In this document: piece by piece, positions 58,291 through 64,000 of the stretch
Numbering within the stretch: the first letter of the stretch is position 1
Layout: each line of letters starts with the position of its first letter
Origin: Sebastes aleutianus
Lineage: Eukaryota; Chordata; Actinopteri; Perciformes; Sebastidae
DNA length: 64,000 bases
Assembly: GCA_916700875.1 (NCBI GenBank)
Contig: CAKAKS010000038.1
Span: 16,336,444 to 16,400,443 of the forward strand
Direction: 5' to 3'
Program-made: the position numbers and the translations under genes
The notes under the pieces: model-generated
Seen by the model: the letters and a program-made list of their open reading frames with translations, nothing else
Databases searched by the model: none
Told to the model about the DNA's origin: nothing

Positions 58291-60613
58291 CAGACAGATG
58301 AATCAACAATGTTACACATTCCATGTTTGAACGGGGCTTTTCCTCCATAAATGTATGGAAGACAGAGGGAGTGAGACCTATCTTTGTAGAGCCTCATCTT
58401 CCACGCTACACCACAGCTACTACAGTCCAAAGTGGCCAGCAGCTTGCAGAATCATCGTCTATTATTGTTTACATGAAATATAAAACTATTACTTCCTGTA
58501 ACCAGAGATGGATCATGCCATTGGCTACTGCCCAGACACTTGGCCAAACCAGGGCATCTTACGCTTATGATTTTCTCTTCAAAAATAGGTTGAACATTTT
58601 TTTTTTTTCATGAAGAACTTACCTGTAGCTGTACGATGAAAATGCCATGCTTGAGTCTCAGGATCCCTTTTCTGCACTGTGTCAACTAATTGTGGTTCCT
58701 TGTAAAAAAAAAAAAAAAGAAAAAAAAAGCCTGTCTGTGCGTCATCTCCTGCCCCACTTTCCTGCGTTTCCACCTCCTTGATGGCTTTTAAAGCAGAAAC
58801 CCGGCTCTACCAGTCCTTCAAATTAACAATAATCCAATACTTGAGTCTCAGAATATTCACAGGTATGAGTGACATGAGTCACGCCGTTGCCACGGGAACT
58901 CTCGGAAGGGGTTACAAGAGTGCTTTGACAAAGTGTGTGAACTCGCTGCCACCGAAGCAATCCTCGCTCTTTAATGTGTTTCTGTTTTGAGACATCAGAG
59001 GTTATGAAGATAATCGGCAGATGGTGGAAAAGTTGACTCTACTTCTGAGTTGTAGGGGGTTCCGCCTGCTACATTGTCATTGCGGTGTCTTTTTGCAAAC
59101 GCCGTGTGATGTGTAACTGCATACGTAATCCTTTGCGGGATTGAATGTTGAAAGCGAAAGACAGCGAGTGCAAGCAAGATGAGGAACACTGTGTGAAAGT
59201 TGTATTTCCAAGGCAGAGACATGGGAATTAAAGCTAGAGAACTGTACTATAATACAACACTTCAAGGATATACAGAAATGATACGGTATGGGCCCATTTC
59301 TGTTCATCTCTGTTGGGTGAATCACCACTTTTTAAGCACCAATTTCCCATTTTAAGTGATTATTCTATAGAGAACCACTAATTTAAATCCATCAAGGTCA
59401 TAGAGGAAAGCATGAATAGCTGCAATTTACATTAATGGGAGCTGAATGGAGACTATGGGGGTCAAAGTGACTAGTGGAAGTGGATTTTGCAGCCCCTAGA
59501 GGGATGTGTATGTGTAGGTGTGTATTTATTAATGATGAGGGCATTCACATGAGACACATAAAGCAGAGTGCACACTCAGTGCAGTATGTGTAAGAACCAA
59601 AACAAAGCTAATATTTCCGTGCATTCCCTTTCGTCATCTCTCCTCATCTTGCTTTCTGCCTTAAAGGACTTTGCTTATGAAGTGAATTTCTGCAAATCAC
59701 TATAATGCAGATGCCCGTACACACATACACACAAGCACCATCTGCTGAGCCATTAGACATATCTTACTGTAAATAAGCCTGAAGAGACACACACACACAC
59801 ACACCTAGTGAGCAGCATGGCATTAAGCCCAGCCTTGCCCCAGGTGTCTCAGCGTTGATATATTGGTGTGGCCTCAGATGAATCCATGCAGGGCAAACTA
59901 ATGCTCTTATTAAAGGCTTTTTAAAGCTCTGCCTAACAGAGAGAGTGAGAAAGAGAGAGGAGAGGTGACGTGTTTTTAGCGTATTAATATCCACCTTAGG
60001 TGCTAATTTGCCCCGTAAGTCACACGTGTCGCCAGCTGCTGTGAAAGACAAGTGGAAATGAAAATGAAAACCAAAGAAATAGAGAGACGGGGGGGGGGGG
60101 GGGGGGGGGAGGGTGGGGAGATAGTGTGACAGAGACTGAGTGAGAAACAAGAATGAAAGGAGGAGGTGTAAATCACATTAATGAATAAGCTTCATTAGTC
60201 GTGCCCATTAGCGTCCTAAGCACGGATTAATTTAACTTCAGCCGACTTTGGAGAAGCCCAGTGGCCATGATGGGACTCAGTTTGATTACACACCTGGATG
60301 TGTGATCACTGACACCCTTCATTCTGACCAGCATGTGGACTGTCTGTGTACCTTTTGCCCCTGAGTGTGAAATTAAAACACCTGCAAAGATGAAAAACTA
60401 ACGTGGAAACATTTCCCATTGAGGATTTCTTCCTTTTTCAGCTGGTTTTCTCTGTTGGTTTTTATTGCTCCTCAAGGAAATGCTGCCTGTTTCGCCGTTA
60501 CTGTACACTTGACACTGTTCATCTGGCTAATTTGTTTTTCCAAAATAATTAAAGTACTTTTTGGAGGTTTGTGCTAAATTCTCTTCCTGTCTCTGTGTTT
60601 GTGTTGTCAACAG
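58291..60613 (+). other. gabbr2: end of the giant gabbr2 intron
   Basis: A-run at 58703-58717 with further A-rich sequence, (CA)n at about 59789-59804 and a 21-G run at 60089-60109. No gene or transposon recognised. Ends with the TGTTTGTGTTGTCAACAG acceptor. Confidence 0.75.
60089..60109 (+). repeat. 21-base G-run
   Basis: Uninterrupted G(21) followed by AGGGTGGGGAG, a strong G-quadruplex candidate and a likely assembly weak point. Confidence 0.9.
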
Positions 60614-60724
60614 GCGGACCCCCAAGGCCGAGACATGGCCATCCGTCCTTTCTTGGAGCACTGTGAGAACACCCACATGACCATTTGGCTGGGCATCGTT
60701 TATGCCTACAAGGGACTGCTAATG
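60614..60724 (+). CDS. gabbr2: gabbr2 exon: second extracellular loop and TM5 start
   Basis: 111-nt, phase 0 to phase 0 exon encoding 37 residues: ADPQGRDMAIRPFLEHCENT then HMTIWLGIVYAYKGLLM. The loop cysteine (codon 60662-60664, in EHCENTH) is the expected partner of the TM3-top cysteine encoded at 11557-11559. TM5 starts at about TIWLGIVYAYKG and is completed by the next exon. Mammals have [20 protein letters not shown], so the loop start varies and the rest is conserved. Preceded by the 41.5-kb intron. Donor GTGAGA. Confidence 0.97.
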
Positions 60725-60893
60725 GTGAGAGTCCAGACACACATAAACGCACACTATGAATGTACTGTACAAATGTATCCGCTGACTCTTAACAGCCTTA
60801 TAAATGCACATTAATGAGGCTTGATGCCTTTTATATAACGCCATTTCTGAAAAGTGTGCTAATAATAAACCTTGACTATCTATTTTAAAGGTT

Positions 60894-61015
60894 CTCTATA
60901 CAATATTCCGAGCATTAATATAGCAGCAAACAACTATTTGTTATGTAAAGATTAAGTAGTGTAATGTCTACCTGAGCAGAGAATGAAGTCAGTGTGGGTA
61001 GCAGAGAAATATCTT
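60894..61015 (+). repeat. partial relative of the 57823-58290 MITE
   Basis: Starts TTAAAGGTTCTCTATACAAT and shares TATAGCAGCAAACAACTATT-type and AATGTCTACCTGAGCAGAGA blocks with 57823-58290. The right half is missing. Confidence 0.7.
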
Positions 61016-61093
61016 AGAAGGAGGTGTGTGTTTGGATTTCAGCTGGCAAAAAAACATTTTTACTTTCTTTTCGAGAGTTATGAGAAGGGGGAC

Positions 61094-61200
61094 ACCACTC
61101 CCATGTCAAGTCAATTTAATTTATATAGTCCAAATTCACAAATTACAAAGTTGCCGCAAAGGGCTTTACAATATGGACACCTTCTTTATTGAACGCTCTG
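61094..61200 (+). repeat. fish dispersed repeat (TCAATTTAATTTATATAG)
   Basis: TCAAGTCAATTTAATTTATA and GCCGCAAAGGGCTTTACAAT are landmarks of a very common fish SINE/LINE-tail repeat. Borders approximate. Confidence 0.6.
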
Positions 61201-61620
61201 TTCAAAAACTCCAAAAAACACTCCTTTAACAGGGAAAAAAAGGAACAAACCTCAGGATGGACAACAGAGGAGGGATGCCTCTTCTGGGATGGACAGACAT
61301 GCAATAGATGTTGTGTGTACAGAGTAGACAAAATTAACAATATTAAGATTACAATATGGAGAATTAAGATAACGATATTAAGTACTTAGATAGATTAGAA
61401 ACATACATGAAGAATATGGATCATGGAAAAAGTTAAGCATTTCCAGGTGTAGTCAAAACAGGAAGGACATGAACTTGTGATGCTGACCTCCTCTCTACCA
61501 CAAAGACCTGGAAAGAGGACAGACTACACGTGCATAGAAGAGGAGGAGGACACTGGACAGAAATAGTCTGACACATAACCTCTATAAAACCACAAATTGT
61601 TGTTTACACACTTCTTTTTT

Positions 61621-61954
61621 TATGCCTCTGCGCCAGCGACTGGCCAGAGGCATTATATTTTTTGAGTTGTTCGTCCGTCTGGTCCGTTCACATGAGTGTG
61701 ATATTTCATGAACGCCGGGAGGGAATTTCTTCAAATTTGGCACAAATGTCCATTTTGACTCAAGGATGAACTGATGAGATCATGGTGGTCAAAGGTCAAG
61801 GTCACTGTGACATCACAAAACATGTTTTTTGCCATAACTCAATAATTAACTATGACAATTTCACACAAATGTCTAATAGGGTGAAATGATGAAGTGATGA
61901 CAATTTCAATAGAAATTGATGTAAACTGCAACTTGACTGGTTGATAGAGGCATA
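61621..61954. mobile_element. TATGCCTC MITE, copy 3
   Basis: Begins TATGCCTCTGCGCC and ends GATAGAGGCATA. Same internal order as copy 1: TTCTTCAAATTTGGCACAAA, AAAGGTCAAGGTCACTGTGA and GCCATAACTCAATAATTAAC. 334 bp. The ERE-like site at 61799-61813 has one mismatch (TGACAT for TGACCT). Confidence 0.85.
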
Positions 61955-61997
61955 TATACATACAGTACATAGGAAAAAATGGCTCAGACCCGGAGGG

Positions 61998-62224
61998 TTA
62001 AACAAACAAGATATAACATGTTAATTGGTGAGCTTTAGAGGTGCTGGTAGGTGGATTTTATTACCTTTGGACAGAGCTAGGCTAGCAGTTTCTCTGCTTC
62101 CAGTCTTTATTCTAAGCTAAGCCAACCGGCTGCTGGCTCCAGCTTCATATTAAACAGACAGATCTAACGCTTGGTAAGAAAGTGAATGTCCGGTATTTCC
62201 CAAAATGTCAAACTGTTCCTTTAA
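61998..62224 (-). repeat. TTAA-bounded fish dispersed repeat
   Basis: TTAA at 61998-62001 and 62221-62224. Contains GAGCTTTAGAGGTGCTGGTA and GCTAAGCCAACCGGCTGCTG, landmarks of a widespread percomorph repeat; on the - strand it starts TTAAAGGAACAGTTTGACAT. Non-coding. Confidence 0.65.
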
Positions 62225-63379
62225 ATTGTTGTGGTCACAGTTTAGTTTTGTGGCTTAACTGTTCTTTGCTCTAACTCCTACTCATCTAATGCAAATAGAC
62301 ATTACAAGGCAGTCCTCTAAGCATTACTATGGGCTATATCTGAGCATGTTCCCGAGACACAGGGTTCTAAACAAACTATAACATACATTAAACATTTTCC
62401 ATTTCCCCACCGCACCGTGTGTTTTAAAACCTCCGTGAAGCAGGAGCAACTGTAAATTATACAAAACCTCACTACATTTATGGTGAGGAGAAGGCGTGAG
62501 ATCGAGCAGTAAATCACCTTTAGGAGATTGCAGAGGACGCTGAATAAAAAATACTACCGAAAAATGTCAAAGACAGAGAGATGAAAGGAGTGAGAAAATT
62601 GTAGGGTAACAAGTAGGAGGGGCTTTGATTTAAAATAATAATAAGACGGCAACAAAGAAGCGGAGCTGCAGGAAAAGTTTGTATCAAGTGATTGACAGGA
62701 GCCCACATCTGTATGAGGCATAGAGAGGGACAGCACAGCAAAAAGAAGCATTAAGGCTTGAGTCACATACATCCACGCGCACATCACCATCACTTCACAT
62801 TCACACGCTCACACACCTGAGATCCACTAATCCTTGATGACTGCTCCTGTAAATCTGCTGCTTGTCATTCCTCTAACTCTCATTTAGACAGGCCACTTTA
62901 CACAGCACACAGTGAATTATTCAGCAGGCTGTGCATGCGGCTGCGACTCAAATATTCCACCAAACAAACACTCTAAATAAACATTTCACAAGCATGAAAC
63001 CATAGGCTTCTTTAGAAAGATGTACTTTCTTCTCTTTAAGGCTCCATAAACATAATGAAGTCAATTTTTGTTTGATTTTTTTAAGCTAAATCAATTAAGA
63101 TTAAATGTTTTTTCACAACCTGCACTCCATTTATATAGAACAATAGAGAGCACTGAACAGCAACACATATTAAGATTGAATGAGTCCTGCTTTATTCTGA
63201 TGTTTAGACTGTTTCAAATAGTGAGGATGACCAACTCTGTTGTCTAACCATGTCCCCAGAGAAGCGAATTCAGACTTTCTATAACCAAAATCAAATACTG
63301 CCATCAGTTTCTTTCTGAAATGTCTGTGTGCCCTTCTCTAAAACATCTTTTATTACATTTCCTCTCTTTTCCCTGACAG

Positions 63380-63604
63380 TTGTTTGGCTGTTTCTTGGCA
63401 TGGGAGACCAGGAACGTGAGCATCCCTGCTCTCAATGACAGCAAATACATCGGGATGAGTGTTTACAACGTGGGCATCATGTGCATTATCGGTGCCGCCG
63501 TGTCTTTTCTGACAAGGGACCAACCCAATGTCCAGTTCTGCATTGTGGCACTTGTGATCATCTTTTGCAGCACCATCACGCTCTGTCTGGTCTTCGTTCC
63601 CAAG
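63380..63604 (+). CDS. gabbr2: gabbr2 exon: TM5 end, third intracellular loop, TM6 and TM7
   Basis: 225-nt, phase 0 to phase 0 exon of 75 residues. Residues 1-10 (LFGCFLAWET) finish TM5; RNVSIPALNDSK is the third intracellular loop; residues 23-43 (YIGMSVYNVGIMCIIGAAVS then F) are TM6; LTRDQPN is the third extracellular loop; residues 51-72 are TM7, and the exon ends in FVPK. As far as I recall, the sequence is the same as mammalian GABBR2, making this the most conserved exon in the window. Acceptor CCCTGACAG, donor GTCAGT. Reading on into the intron meets a stop after four codons. Confidence 0.98.
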
Positions 63605-63829
63605 GTCAGTTTGTTTTGAGTGCGTGAATGAGGAGTAGAGTGTGTGTGTGTATGAGCACAGGTGGATAACTCTGCGTTGCCAAAAACTAGAGTGCTTAAT
63701 TATCACCACATTCACACACCACACTTCAGTAAGTCCTGGATCCTAAATATGCAGCGTAAACAGTTATGTGTAGCATGTGATTATATCCAAGAGTGCAGCT
63801 GTGACTAATACCCATAACCCCTCTTTCAG
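63605..63829 (+). other. gabbr2: gabbr2 intron, 225 bp
   Basis: GTCAGT donor, CCCCTCTTTCAG acceptor. Length is a multiple of three, but an in-frame TGA at 63617-63619 would stop translation if the intron were kept. A GT-rich stretch lies at 63640-63655. Confidence 0.95.
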
Positions 63830-64000
63830 TTAATCACCATGAGAACCAACCCAGACGCAGCCACTCAGAACCGGAGGTTAAAGTTCACCCAGAACCAGAA
63901 GAAGGAAGACTCCAAAACCTCCACCTCAGTCACCAGCGTTAACCAGGCTAACACTTCGCGACTGGACGGGCTTCAAACTGATAACCACCGCCTCCGCATG
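63830..64000 (+). CDS. gabbr2: gabbr2 exon (open at the window end): cytoplasmic tail and start of coiled coil
   Basis: 171 nt visible, 57 residues in phase 0 from LITMRTNPDAATQNRRLKFT through QNQKKEDSKTSTSVTSVNQA to NTSRLDGLQTDNHRLRM, where the window ends; no donor is seen. The last part, from about SRLDGLQ, is the start of the GABBR2 coiled coil. In mammals this coil pairs with GABBR1 and hides its endoplasmic-reticulum retention signal, allowing the heterodimer to reach the surface. Differences from the mammalian sequence I recall are small (RLKFT for RFQFT, NTSRLDGLQTDN for STSRLEGLQSEN). Acceptor CTCTTTCAG. Confidence 0.96.

Larger units (their letters stand above)
60725..63379 (+). other. 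gabbr2: gabbr2 intron, 2655 bp
   Basis: GTGAGA donor, CCCTGACAG acceptor. Holds a partial TTAA MITE relative (60894-61015), a SINE/LINE-end-like piece (61094-61200), a TATGCCTC MITE (61621-61954) and a TTAA-bounded repeat (61998-62224). Bases 62230-63370 show nothing I recognise. Confidence 0.85.

Overview
The window is a piece of a vertebrate nuclear genome, almost certainly a teleost (percomorph-like) fish. Nine internal exons on the + strand encode a continuous segment of the GABA-B receptor subunit 2 (gabbr2): the end of the extracellular Venus flytrap domain, all seven transmembrane helices and the start of the cytoplasmic tail with its coiled coil. Every exon has AG/GT borders and the phases join without a gap. 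The codons translate to a protein close to mammalian GABBR2 as I know it, with family signatures such as KNVKMKKK in the second intracellular loop and RDQPNVQFC at the start of TM7. The gene starts upstream of base 1 and continues past base 64000. No other protein gene, rRNA, true tRNA or CRISPR array was found.

Layout: exons at 3077-3137, 10035-10115, 10928-11078, 11430-11562, 14236-14343, 18964-19086, 60614-60724, 63380-63604 and 63830-64000 (open). Seven of the eight internal introns are 0.2 to 6.9 kb. One, from 19087 to 60613, is 41.5 kb and lies between TM4 and the second extracellular loop. Coding sequence makes up under 2% of the window.

The introns are rich in fish-type repeats: short DNA transposons with terminal inverted repeats (several with intact 8-bp or TTAA target duplications), two decayed hAT transposase fragments (a BED finger and a catalytic-region piece), a retroposed element with a 13-bp target duplication, a tRNA-derived SINE-like element, and long dinucleotide, trinucleotide and purine/pyrimidine tracts. 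Nested insertions (hAT into an older element near 35.7-36.4 kb; one element inside another near 30.2-30.4 kb and near 56 kb) give relative ages.

No new biological system was demonstrated. The most testable points are: a repeat family whose copies carry perfect or near-perfect palindromic estrogen-response-element sequences; an unassigned open reading frame of about 219 codons at 30681-31337; candidate recursive splice sites and a candidate 9-nt microexon in the giant intron; and a 225-bp last intron whose retention would cut the receptor off just before its coiled coil.
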